A stretch of 64,000 nucleotides of DNA from Zarea fungicola. Taxonomy: Eukaryota > Ascomycota > Sordariomycetes > Hypocreales > Cordycipitaceae. The translations under genes were made by a program, and so were the position numbers. This document shows, one piece after another, positions 11,071-21,170 of this stretch. The stretch is taken from positions 116,085 through 180,084 of the forward strand of contig FWCC01000235.1 of the NCBI GenBank assembly GCA_900169235.1, read 5' to 3'. How positions within the stretch are numbered: position 1 is the stretch's first letter; each line of letters begins with the position of its first letter. The notes below the pieces were generated by a model. The model was not told where the DNA came from and made no database searches. It was given only the letters and a program-made list of their open reading frames with translations.

Positions 11071-12261
11071 CTATTCACCTGCACTTGCCATCGAGTCGCC
11101 GCCCTGCTGTTGCTGCTGTTGATTATACTGCTGTCCGGACGTCAGCCTGTCCAGCGCTCGCCTGCGCATGTCCCTCTTCCTACTCACGTGCTGATCGTAG
11201 CCTCGGATTTGAGACGCGGCTCTTACAATCAGCATCAGTCCATCTCTCGCAGCCAGTTCTCGCGGCGATCCTACCGTGCGGTTCATAAAGGTCGGATCCT
11301 GTACTTCCCCAATGACACCTGTATCGGCCGCCGCCGCCTGTTTCTTGCCTTTGTCTCCTCCGTGCTGCTGTAGAATCTGTGTCGTCGATGTAATGCTAGT
11401 ACGACGGCCAAGTAGAGCGGCCGCTGTGGGCTCGTCCGGGGGCGGTGCAGGCGCTGCCAAGTTGGCGAACATCAGATCCAGGTCCTCCTTGGTGGATGTC
11501 CATCCGGCTAGTCCTTGGAGCTGCCGCTCGTACTCGTCGCGCTCCAGGTTGAACTGTACAAGAAAGCCCGGCTCGCCCTGCCTCATTACTTGCTCGATAC
11601 GGGCATTCTCGCGGCGAAACAGCGTCAGGAGGTTGCTGCGGACGGATGCTGCGTGCTTGTCGCAGTAAACCATGGCCTGCCGCATGTGCTCGGCACGGTC
11701 CGTATGGGCCAGCGCGGCACTCTGGCGGAGGGACTCCTCGCTGGGAAGGGCCTTGGACAGGGGCACGAAGATGGCAGGCGAAATGCCGTGTAGGCGTGGG
11801 ATAATGACCTCCTCGGCGGTTGCTGGCTGTTGTGGTACTGTTGGCAGCGGTGGCAGCATTGGGGGAGGTGGCTGTGCCTCAGTTGGCGGTGGAGGTGGTG
11901 AGTGTGCCGCTTCAGCTTCAGCGGGCGGTGGTGGCTCCGTGTTGGCCATCTCGACATCTTCATCGGACGCTGCCATGATGGTAATGGTCTGTTCTGCCTC
12001 TTTGGATAAATTTGCTGTCGTAGGAATTGTGTCTTGAGCTTCTGTCGGCACCGAATTTGACCCAGCAAGAGGCTGTTGCTCTTCTTTGCTCGACAATGTT
12101 GGCTTGGCGGCAGTAGGCTCAGCAACAAACCCTGTCGCCACCACTGCGAGTTTTCTCCGTTTGATGATATCAAGCACCCGCTGTTTCACCGGGCCACTGG
12201 TCGGTAGTATCCGTGAAAGTGAGATTCGCGGTGGTGTGATGGTGTCTGACTTCTCCTGCAT
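11071..12261 (-). CDS. Conserved-type hypothetical protein, Pro-rich N-terminus and helical C-terminus
   Basis: I do not recognise the family. Taking the first in-frame ATG at 12261 gives 396 aa in one exon. The N-terminal part is basic (VKQRVLDIIKRRK). Next come an acidic block DEDVEMANTEPPPP and a Pro/Glu/Ala-rich stretch. From about residue 170, GISPAIFVPLSKALPSEESL leads into long charged helices (CDKHAASVRSNLLTLFRREN, then VQFNLERDEYERQLQGLAGW). The tail is Gln-rich, and Arg-rich (KRDMRRRALDRL) before it. This pattern suits a nuclear complex subunit, but that is inference. The frame stays open upstream of the ATG to a TTAG that could be a 3' splice site, so an extra 5' exon is possible. 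Confidence 0.65.
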   Translation of the reverse strand: MQEKSDTITPPRISLSRILPTSGPVKQRVLDIIKRRKLAVVATGFVAEPTAAKPTLSSKEEQQPLAGSNSVPTEAQDTIPTTANLSKEAEQTITIMAASDEDVEMANTEPPPPAEAEAAHSPPPPPTEAQPPPPMLPPLPTVPQQPATAEEVIIPRLHGISPAIFVPLSKALPSEESLRQSAALAHTDRAEHMRQAMVYCDKHAASVRSNLLTLFRRENARIEQVMRQGEPGFLVQFNLERDEYERQLQGLAGWTSTKEDLDLMFANLAAPAPPPDEPTAAALLGRRTSITSTTQILQQHGGDKGKKQAAAADTGVIGEVQDPTFMNRTVGSPRELAARDGLMLIVRAASQIRGYDQHVSRKRDMRRRALDRLTSGQQYNQQQQQQGGDSMASAGE

Positions 12262-13000
12262 AGGGAAAGTGCTGTCGCACAAGCCTGACAGCTGCGAATC
12301 TATTGCACTTTCAAGGCTGGCAGGTGGCGGCTTTGCATACGCAGACGGCTGGGGCTAAGTTTCTGCAGTTGGAGGACTTTTTGCCTTGTTTTGCAGACGC
12401 AGAAGATAAGAGATACAGGCTATGTTTAAAGAGTGTTTGCCGTAATTTTAGATTTGCTTGTGTAAATTACGTAGCGGAGCTGCAATGGCTTTTGTGTAAA
12501 CATGCCTCGTCTGCACCAGCAACTAGTTAGTTGTAATGCGCGGGGATTTCTTGGTGCATGTTTGGATAAAAAATCAGTGTATATAATGCTTGCTGCCTAT
12601 ATAAAAATTCTTCTTCAATGGTATCTAATACATGTAAAAAACTGAAAAAAAAAGTAAAAAAAAAAAACTCCAGGTTCATGAAATAAGTGTTGCCTGTAGG
12701 GGCACCCCTCGTGGTGGTACAAAGCTTGTGGCGCGTCCTATCAATAGAGCGGCATGGCCGGCATGTTGGCAAGAATAGCAGACATGGCAGGAATTCGGGT
12801 ATTGCTTCTAAATACCGCTTGATCCATGTCATAGAACATGAGGATCTTGCCGTTGCACAGCTTCGCCAGACTTGGATCTTGCTGTTGCGCAGCGTAGACA
12901 CGGCACGTCCGGAGAACGGCAGTGTTGATTGATGGCTGGCAACATCTCCGAGAAGACTATTGTCTCGAGGAAATAGACGATTACAGCTCAACGCTGTCAA
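12262..13000. other. Intergenic with A/T homopolymers
   Basis: Holds the 5' flank of the Pro-rich gene and the 3' flank of the Atg37-like gene, including A-rich runs near 12640-12670. No gene seen. Confidence 0.5.
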
Positions 13001-14038
13001 TCACCTCGATGGGACCATGTTTCTCACATACTCACGGACGAGGGTCAATGCTGCGCGAACCAATTCCTCCAGGCGACGATCCTTGCGCCTCCTCATCCAT
13101 ACCAAGATGAGGGACAAGATGACGCAGTCAATGAGTAAGTGCTTCATGATGGACCATACCAGCCATCCCAGCCAAGACGGGAAGCTGCGCTCCTTCTTCG
13201 CCTTCCACTCGCGACCTGTAGTAATCTGTTCGCGGAGGGCAGCGACTTCGGCCGAGAGTTTGGTGATGGCGCGCTCCATCTTTCGTTGTGATCGTCCGCT
13301 TCCGACGCTGACATCGTGTCCCATTTCACGGTCTTCGAGATCCATCTGCCGCTGCGAGCGCAGCTCTGCTTCGTCTTGCTCGCTCATCGGGCTCAACACC
13401 TTCATGGGACCGTCACTGCCATTTAGCGGTTGGGCAAAGCGTCGGGCAGGCGGGGCGGCCTGTGGTGACGAGTCACTTGCGCTGGGACTGTTGTGCTTGA
13501 TTTGGTTCCATACAAACTCGAGTTCCGATACAAGTTCTCTACCATCACTGTGTCGCCAATTAGTTTTAGTCCCCTTGTCACCCAACGATGGCGGCGTCCG
13601 TTTAAAGTGTTGAGTCTCTTACGCTGTCGTTGCATATCTATGCATAGTTTCGATGAGAGCCTCGATGTATCGTCTTTTTGCTTCGGTGTGGCTGATTCCC
13701 TTTTGACAATTCCACGCATCCCACTTGTCGCGTTCCCGTTGCAGCTCCTCTGCGCTCAGGCCGGCGCCGGCCATGGGTTGCTCCATGACGCCGTCGACAT
13801 CGCCTTCCATTGCCTGCTTATAGAGTCCATAGAGTCGAAGTCGTTCCGAAGGTGGCGGCCGTGATGCACCCGTCTTGGGGATTTTCTTGACTGTATTGAG
13901 GGCATGGACAAAGACTCGATCTGTGTTTCGCAAATGTTTTGTTAGCCCACATGCCAAAAAAGAGAGGGTGTACAGTTCCCGGTAAATGTTTAGGAACAAA
14001 CAGCGGCCAGGGTTGACCGTACCTACGGAGTCCGCCAT
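13001..14038 (-). CDS. atg37: Acyl-CoA-binding membrane protein, Atg37/ACBD5 type
   Basis: Atg37 is a peroxisomal membrane protein that binds acyl-CoA and supports pexophagy. Three exons: 14038-14023 (16 nt), 13920-13623 and 13547-13001, giving 286 aa. The acyl-CoA-binding domain occupies residues 6-100: DRVFVHALNTVKKIPKTG, RLRLYGLYKQAMEGDVDGVM, and later WDAWNCQKGISHTEAKRRYIEAL with the typical Lys/Tyr ligand residues. A predicted coiled coil lies at about 190-215 and a single transmembrane segment at about 236-256 (HLLIDCVILSLILVW), followed by a basic tail. This is the Atg37 layout of ACBD, coiled coil and C-terminal anchor. The first intron (102 bp) splits the Asp codon just before RVF. 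Function follows from the family, not from the local context. Confidence 0.85.
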
Positions 14039-15451
14039 GATGATGACGGAGGATTAAAACCAATAATCGAGCGATGATATTGCCGTCAATTCAACGCCGT
14101 CGCGAATGGCCGCGCTGGGCTGCTGGGCATTGACCTTGGCCGCCACAGGTGTGCTGCTTCCACTGCTGGTTTTACCGGGACCTCGGAACAAGCGTGCGTG
14201 CCAATGGCGTCAGCACCCCGCCGAGGGATTGGTGGTAGACAAGTAGGATGAACGGGCGGCGGAGGAGCAGAGCAATAGATAAGGCCTGATCGGAGTTGAT
14301 GAGTTGGTGCGATAGAAGAGTGGAAAGAGAGAGCGCCAAGGAGGAATTGAGGCAGAATAATGCCTGGGGGAATTACAATGCAGAGGGAAGAGTGCCACAA
14401 ATGGAGGACTGGAGTCTGAATGCCCAAGAGGATACAAGAGGAACCGAGACAGGCAGCTGAGAGCGCTGGCTTTTTACCGCAGCGCTGCTTTTCCACCTGC
14501 GAGACGCGGCGGCGCACCGCTCGCTGATTTGAGTTGTGCCTCGGCGTCTTTTGGCGGCCCACCTTCTAATCATTCCAACTCTTGCACGCGACAGCGTCGG
14601 CCCTCCGCCCCTGGATTAGTGTCATGGCGTACTTGTTGGGTAGGTAATGCGTTAATAATATGGCACTTCATGTACTTGTCGGTGTATTTCGGATAGAACA
14701 ACGACTCATGGTGAATCGACCTGACGGTACCACTTCTTCCAGTAGGTAAGCAGTAGTAGGCGTGCGGGTCAACGTGGCTCATAGTATAAAGATTTCAGGA
14801 CATAGTTGTCATTAGATACCAAAAGTATTGAAATAGTCAAGATATCTCTAGAGTATTACTTCAGTTTGGGTGGAGGGCCTTGATACCTAGCTCTTATCAG
14901 CCAGTCGGCCATCCAAGAATCCATCAGGAGGGCCATATCAAAATGGCCGCCGTTGTCCAGATCTGAACTTTGGAACCTATGTGCTCAGTACCTATCTTGC
15001 AGTCTCACACTGCAATAATAAAAAGCCCCATGACATGGTAAGTAATTATACTCTGTCAACGTCCTCGAAGCCATGCAAAAAAGACTACCATTCGTGTATG
15101 TACCAAGGTCAAAAACTCGGCATTCTTGGATAACTACATGACACACCGAATAATTTATTCTCTTACAGAATATGCCGTTCGAAATAATGCACTTGATCCC
15201 CATTTGCGTTGTAAAAAGTGGTCCTCAGGAAGCAGCGCCTCATGAAGTTTACTTAGTGCATGCGAAGTGCTGCCTGGAGGAACACCACCCTGTTGCGCAC
15301 ACTAACCATTCGCATCAATCACAAACCACTTAGCAACCACCCTGCACGTTTTATAAAAATATAGTGCTGCCCATTCACGGCTCTTTCGTGTCTATCCTTC
15401 CAACGTTGCAGCCTTTTGTTTTTCTAATTGTGCTAGCCATTGGCCGGCATC
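14039..15451. other. Intergenic, divergent promoters of atg37 and xrcc4 genes
   Basis: 1.4 kb. The left part is the GC-rich leader/promoter of the Atg37-like gene; 14700-15200 is AT-rich. Small ORFs show no similarity or coding pattern. No gene recognised. Confidence 0.5.
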
Positions 15452-16667
15452 ATGGCTACGTCGCGGGTGCTCAAGGTGTCCCAGAGCGAAAACGAAGCCG
15501 ACTTCATTCTAATGCAGGCCTCCTCGTCAGGAAAAAAGCCCCTTGATCTGAAATTAATCGCTACAGAAGGTGAAGCGCCATACGTGGTCAAAAGTACGAG
15601 CATGTCCTGGTCCTCCCACACCCAGTCTTTCAGGACAATACAACTGATCAATCACCCCGGCCAACATAGTCAAGCATGATCGCATTGCCGCGCTTAAAGT
15701 TCAAAACAGTCCTCTATCAGACTCAGAATGGGAGCATACGCTTGAGACATTCTTCAATCAGGAGCCGTCGCACGACATAAATGCCATGGCCACAGTTCAA
15801 AGTGAGCAATCGATAACCATCACAATTCGTAAGCAAGTAAAGGGCATAACAGTAAGTGGGAAAGAAATATTGTCGTGCTTCTCAATTTCCGCAATCTTGT
15901 TAATAATTACACTCTAGCAACGCCTGGGCACCATTACGCTGGCTCATGACGCAAATGAAGCCATTGAACTTCTCGAATGGTGTGCGGCATCCGCAGATGC
16001 CGTTGCGGAAAGCAAAAAAACCACAGCTACAGTGCAAGCCAAAGCCTCTGAGCTTGAGGCTTCCATCCACAAGCTAAAAGAACAGCTAGACGAGCTGCTC
16101 AAAGCAAAAGATGAGGATGAGACCGCCCTGCTGCAAAAGTTTCGGGACCTACTCAACGAGAAAAAGGTCAAGATTCGGGAGCAGCAAAAGGTGCTGGTGT
16201 CGGGTTCCTTTATCACTGCCACCTCCAAGGAGGAAGAACTGCAAGCAGATCCGTCGCCTGAGCCAGAGCTGGCCGCGAAACCCAAAGGCCGCGGTCGAAA
16301 ACCAGCCGCGTCGCGGGCCGGGAAGCGCAAGGCGGCTGCACCCGTCAAGGAGGAGTCAGAGGAAGAAGATGAAGTGCTAGAGGTGGGAATGGCGGACGAA
16401 CCACGTGTAAAGGCGGAGCCAGGCGAGACGGATGATGGACAAACGACCGAAGCGACGGCTTCTGCTGATGAGGATGATGATTCAGACGAAGATATGATCA
16501 CGGAGGCGGATGCGCCGCCACCGCCTCGCCAGGCTACTCCGCCTAAAAATGTAGCCGCACCGCCCGCGAAGAGAGATCTCCCATTTGCGAATAAGAAAGC
16601 AAAGGCAGCTCCAACACCGGTGGCACCCGCGGGTGGTGCCGAGACGGATTCAGATGATGAACTGTAA
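15452..16667 (+). CDS. xrcc4: XRCC4/Lif1-like non-homologous end-joining factor
   Basis: Partner of DNA ligase IV in non-homologous end joining in the nucleus. Three exons: 15452-15593, 15670-15851 and 15918-16667; product 357 aa. The N-terminal head domain covers about residues 1-130 (MATSRVLKVSQSENEADFIL, then WEHTLETFFNQ and GTITLAHD). A long helix/coiled coil follows, from about 145 to 205, with KFRDLLNEKKVKIREQQKVL, the most characteristic stretch of the XRCC4 stalk. The remaining C-terminal part is disordered and highly charged, with KGRGRKPAASRAGKRK as a likely nuclear signal and an acidic Ser-rich end (ETDSDDEL). The long ORF on the other strand at 15944-16690 is a compositional shadow. 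Confidence 0.85.
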
Positions 16668-16830
16668 CCTGCTGCAAACCACAAAAACAATATGACTCTT
16701 TAACTTTGGCGAAGATATTGTACTAGACCAGAAAGATTCCAGGTTTTACTACTACCTTACTATTGGCTCAATATTGTCCGTATTTTACATGATATACTGG
16801 CCTTTATTATAACCCCTATTCTTCTCTCTA

Positions 16831-17911
16831 CTACCTCCTGTCGTCCTCCGCAAACTTATTCAACCAAAAGGCACGGTGGTGCTTTTGTCTTCCCAGCTCT
16901 GCAATCTCGTCCACCTCCTTGGGCGTCAGCTTAAACTTGCTCAGCAGCGACACATAGCGCTGCATCCGCTCCTCGTTGCTCGTCGTCGTCAGCGTCACGA
17001 TGCCCTGGTCTATACACCAGCGCAGGCCAATCTCCGACTCGCTCACGCCATACTTGTTCGCAAGTCGTGCCAGAGTTGCATCGACGGGGCCGCCCTTGGC
17101 GCGGACGATGGGCACCAGCGGGCCGTAGGCGGCGATGGCGATGCCGTGCTTGCGGTGGAAGTCGAGCAGGTCGCCGTGCTGGAGATACGGGTGGAACTCA
17201 ATCTGGTTAATGGCGGGGACAACCTTGGCCGTCTTGAGGATAGCCTCGAGGTCCTCCTGGAGAAAGTTTGATACGCCAATGGACTTGACCTTGCCCGCGG
17301 CCTGGATTGCCTCGAGGTCGGCCCATTTCTGCTGCAGCGCCTCCGCGGAGCCCTCGGCGAAGAACGGGCCGTGGATCAGGTAGAGATCAACATAATCGAC
17401 ACCGAGTTTCTTGAGAGAAATGTCAAAGTTCTTTTGGGTATCCGTCTTGTCCACGGCACTAATCTTGGTTGTGATGTAGAGCTGATCACGAGGCACGCCA
17501 CCTTCCTTGATAGCAGCGCCAAGCTCCTCCTCGTTACCGTATACTATTTCTTCATTAGCATTGTCGGGTTCAACGAGGCCACATCTCATGTCCGGCCAGT
17601 ACTTACCTTCTGCACCATCAAGGTGGCGGAAACCGTGAGTAATGGCCCTTTTGGTTACATCGGCCACATGTTGGTCGAAATTGCCCTTCTGTCCCGAGGA
17701 CTTGAAGTTGGCCGTGCCTAATCCATAACCAAGCTATTTTTATGTCTCGTTAGCAAAAAATTTCTGATTGACGAGTCTGAACCCAAAAAGTCGGTTATAT
17801 TACCATGGGAATGGTAGTGCCATCATTTAGCGTGAGTGGCGGCAGAGTTGCACCTTGCTTGGGTGACTGTCCCGAGGCATCAGGCTTGTAGGTCGCATTT
17901 ATAGAATGCAT
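16831..17911 (-). CDS. Aldo-keto reductase
   Basis: NAD(P)H-dependent carbonyl reductase of the AKR superfamily, cytosolic. Three exons: 17911-17804, 17733-17607 and 17543-16831; introns of 70 and 63 bp; product 315 aa, the normal length. After splicing the N-terminal motif reads [17 protein letters not shown], which supplies the catalytic Asp and Tyr. Lys is in ITTKIS and His in DLYLIHGP. Cofactor-site residues follow in IGVSNF and [11 protein letters not shown]. The 63-bp second intron is in frame, so unspliced RNA would insert 21 residues between Asp and Tyr. The substrate cannot be predicted. The neighbours give no pathway clue. Confidence 0.92.
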
Positions 17912-18500
17912 GGTGATTTCTTGCTGAAGGACTTGGTCGTTTCACTAATCTAGCGGCTCCCGCACATAATCTCTAGACAGGAGAGAAACTACCTTGGTAC
18001 TTATAGCCCGCAAATCACGGCGCAAGTGCTTGGTAATAAAGAATGTCGCGAGCTGCCCCGCATGGTTTGGTGGCGGGTCATTATGACGCTATCAGGTACA
18101 ATCGCGAAGTGAAGCCACAGAGCGGGTACTGCACCAATTTCGCGATAGTTTCAAAGGGCAAATATTCCCGAGACGTAAGTTGGGAATATCTAGAGGCAAC
18201 GGATCAACGTACGCCTCAACAGCCTTAATGGCCTCTATAAAAATAGCCTCAACAGCCCCAGTGGTCTCAATTGGCAGCAGCTTCCACAGCTTCAATTGAC
18301 TCAATAGCCTCAATTGACTGGCTGGCGTTGGGAATAGCCTCAATGGCTAGCTAGTGGGCAGGCCTTATAGGAACTACGATGACTGACAAGCATAAAAAAT
18401 TCTGAGGGTGGCTGCACGCTAAGTTGGTGTACGGCTAGCCGTACATTGATCCGTCGCCGTGTTTGGAGCAAACAAACGTTTTGTCGGTGACCCGCCAGGT
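17912..18500. other. Intergenic with degenerate repeat
   Basis: Contains the AKR promoter, then a block at about 18230-18360 built of variants of TAGCCTCAATTGACTGGCT that recurs near 52.5 kb (see repeat entries). No gene. Confidence 0.5.
18230..18410. repeat. Dispersed degenerate repeat, copy 1
   Basis: Repeated short units (AGCCTCAA, TCAATTGACT) and a core AATTGACTGGCTGGC...AATAGC...GGCTAGCTAG, followed at 18403 by CTGAGGGTGGCTGC. The same core and the same end motif, in inverted sense, occur near 52.55-52.64 kb. It is probably a decayed mobile-element fragment; the type is unknown. Confidence 0.4.
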
Positions 18501-20019
18501 TCATGCCAAATGAGCGAGCACGACTTCAGCAGTGGTTTGGAACTGCAGGTCGCAACGTAAATCCTCAAGGTGGTGTGTAGGCCACATACGACGAGCATCT
18601 CTTCGGAAATCCCAGCTAAATTCAGAAAGTAAATCCTGTATCCTTTGCTTCTCCTGCTCATCTTTGGCACACACCCAAGCAGCAGTAAGATTGAGCATCA
18701 TATGACTCGCCCCCAAGGGACGGTTATATTGTGCTTCGTGGGACAAGGCAAACGTGGCTGCGACGAGTTCTTCCGCCTCAGCGCGTAATTGTGAGCTTTC
18801 CGGTTCCAGGCCTCTCAGCATGCAATTGAATATACAAGAGAATGCCAGGCAGATTCCATAGTGACCAGTTCGCTTAATCTCTGGAGCCGGAACGCTCATA
18901 AACTTTAAATATAATGAAGAGCTTGCTCTTTGAAGACGTTGGTACTTGGCAGATAATTCTGCAATAAACTCTTGTCGGTCGACCTGGCGCAGTACCACGG
19001 CTCTTCCGCGCTGCAAAAGAGCCGGTATTTGGAACAGGACAGCCAAGGCGCTTTGGCCAGATGTATCACTGCTTACAGAAAGAACTGAGATGAGTTTCTC
19101 AAATCTGGAAGGTGAAAGTCGCATCGTGCGGTTGAAGAGACTTTGAACAAGCTGCGAAATTTGTCAAGTCCTTCGCTACAATCAGAGAGCAGGCACTTCA
19201 CTTACTATAGGTCCTTGTAAGTATGTTTGTATATCTGTTTCAAAACCATCCACCACTTGGCATGGCTGCCTGGCACGCAGCATTTGAACGGCGCCTTGGC
19301 AGTGGCTATTGAGATGTTGAAGGCCAAGCCCACTTAGATTCTATACGACGTTAGGGTGGACGACTTGGGAGCATAGAGCGAGCGTACATACCTGACACAA
19401 GGTCAATAAAAGCACAGCGCATATGGTTTCCAGCGAGCTTGATTGCGCAGGGTCGTCGAGGCTCCGTGTCAATACATGGATAGCATCTGAGTACTTGACC
19501 AGACTTTGAGGAGTGACTGGCTGGCGTAAAGAAAAGTCTGTATGAGATGCGATGAGGGCCTGCGCGGCAGCGTCCAGTGCTGGATTAGAGCCCAGCCTCT
19601 GGGGTACGTATCGAACAAACTCGCCGTATGTCCATTCCAAGTTGAATCTACAATCTGTTGTTGGCTTGATCATCTCGGCAAAGGTATTGCAGAGCCGGTC
19701 GGATTCATTGCTAGGGCTTGGTGAGAGAGCCAGCTGTGAAGAGTAAGGACCTGATGTAGATAAAGCAGTATGGATCTTCTTTCCAGTTCGTTGTCGCCTT
19801 GAGAACTTTTGGTCCACGAAGAGGAAGCGACGGTCGCCGGACCCGACGCACTCGACCTTGAGCAGAACACAGCGCGAACATGAGGGCTTGGCGTAGTCAC
19901 ACTAGAAGTCATCTATCAGTGCGATGACCGAGAAAGAAATTACTTTTCAGCCAGATATGTACCTTTTGACGTCGGCGGCGGCAGTTTTCACATGCACGGC
20001 CCGATGGTACACCAGGCAT
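18501..20019 (-). CDS. Zn2Cys6 fungal transcription factor
   Basis: DNA-binding regulator. Four exons: 20019-19963, 19901-19392, 19340-19206 and 19151-18501; product 450 aa. The binuclear zinc cluster is at the N-terminus: C10-x2-C13-x6-C20-x6-C27-x2-C30-x6-C37, with the first intron falling exactly before C20. A basic linker (FSRRQRTGKK) follows. The remaining part is a helical middle region typical of the fungal-specific factor domain family, with NRPLGASHMMLN and LRLHHL-like helices. It is divergent from byr4 across 1.15 kb. Intron 1 interrupts the zinc cluster, as in many members of this family. No target gene can be named. Confidence 0.88.
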
Positions 20020-21170
20020 TTTAACGCGTATAAGTGGACTATTCAAAACTTTCTAGCCGGATATGATTGGCCGATGTTCATAGTACCGACGCAAAAATAG
20101 ACGTGGAATTTGGGTAGAATTAAGCTGATATTACTTTGAATTCTGAAAATGAGCCGGATTGTTGCTAAATTGGCAATGCTCGTATTCTTGAGGCTAATGT
20201 TATCGCATTACGCAGCCTGCATTGTCTGTCTCATTGAGGTTAGTCCACGATACATTTACTTCTATACTTGTTAGGGCAGCACCGTGTCAAAAATCATGTG
20301 TCAGCAGCCCACGTGACACGCAAGCTACTGGCCCGAACAGGTTAGCGAATTTTATGCACTGGGTACCAGTACAAAGAAAATGAAGCATGCTAGTGGCACC
20401 AGAAAACGCACAGGCCACCCAGCCTCAACTGAGCACCAAAGCCCCCAGTGCCCCCTAGCAAACACGAACTTTCGATGCTAACAAGTGCCCAGAATAGGCC
20501 TAGAACAGACCTTGGACAGGCTGAGCATGCCTCGACCAGGCCCTGATGCTCCTCCAGCCACCACCTGTCCACCCCCAGCCTTTCGATTCATTCCCATCTG
20601 CATTGTTCACTGACAGCTGCTGCCCGCCGCCCGCCGCCTACCGCTACCCACCAACCACTACGGCGCTCGTTTGTGCGAATTCTCGTGGTCGTCGCCGTTT
20701 GACTTCTTCACAATCGACACACACGACGTACTAACCCTCGCCGCGCAGCAACGCCCTCCTGCCCTCAAGCTCCGTGAACACTCGCGAAGCTCGTTGGCAC
20801 CCAACGATTTTGGTAACGACTCTTTTCGCCGAGCCCGATATCCCCGGCTTTGAAACGGCGCGGCGACACGACGCGCCCGCCCGCTCGAATTTAAACCAGT
20901 TTCGTGCACACGCCACGTTAATGGCCTGCACCCAGTAGCTGCCACCTCGCAGTCGTTTACGGCTTCCAATTGTTCACAAATCACCTAGTTAGGATAGTGG
21001 CATCCAAAAGGCAACAGGCCTAGCATTAGCATTTCGCAGCTTCCATGTCCTCGATTATGTGCTCATCAATTTAATCCGCCCAGCCTTTCACTACACCTAG
21101 CCACTTCCGCCTCTTGAATTGGCATTAGATACAGCGACGACACTTGCTTGGCCTGTCGCCATCGGACAAC
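20020..21170. other. Divergent promoter region of the Zn2Cys6 gene and byr4
   Basis: 1.15 kb. From 20540 to 21170 the plus strand is C- and CT-rich, as in long fungal 5' leaders. No gene seen. Confidence 0.5.

Noticed and set aside
14086..14562. 158-codon minus-strand ORF upstream of the Atg37-like gene
   Set aside because: Sequence looks like GC-rich leader; no similarity and no splice link to the gene.
15944..16690. 248-codon Ser/Ala-rich minus-strand ORF
   Set aside because: Shadow of the Lys/Glu-rich tail of XRCC4.
18043..18343. Possible small genes over the repeat
   Set aside because: ORFs follow the repeat units and have no other support.
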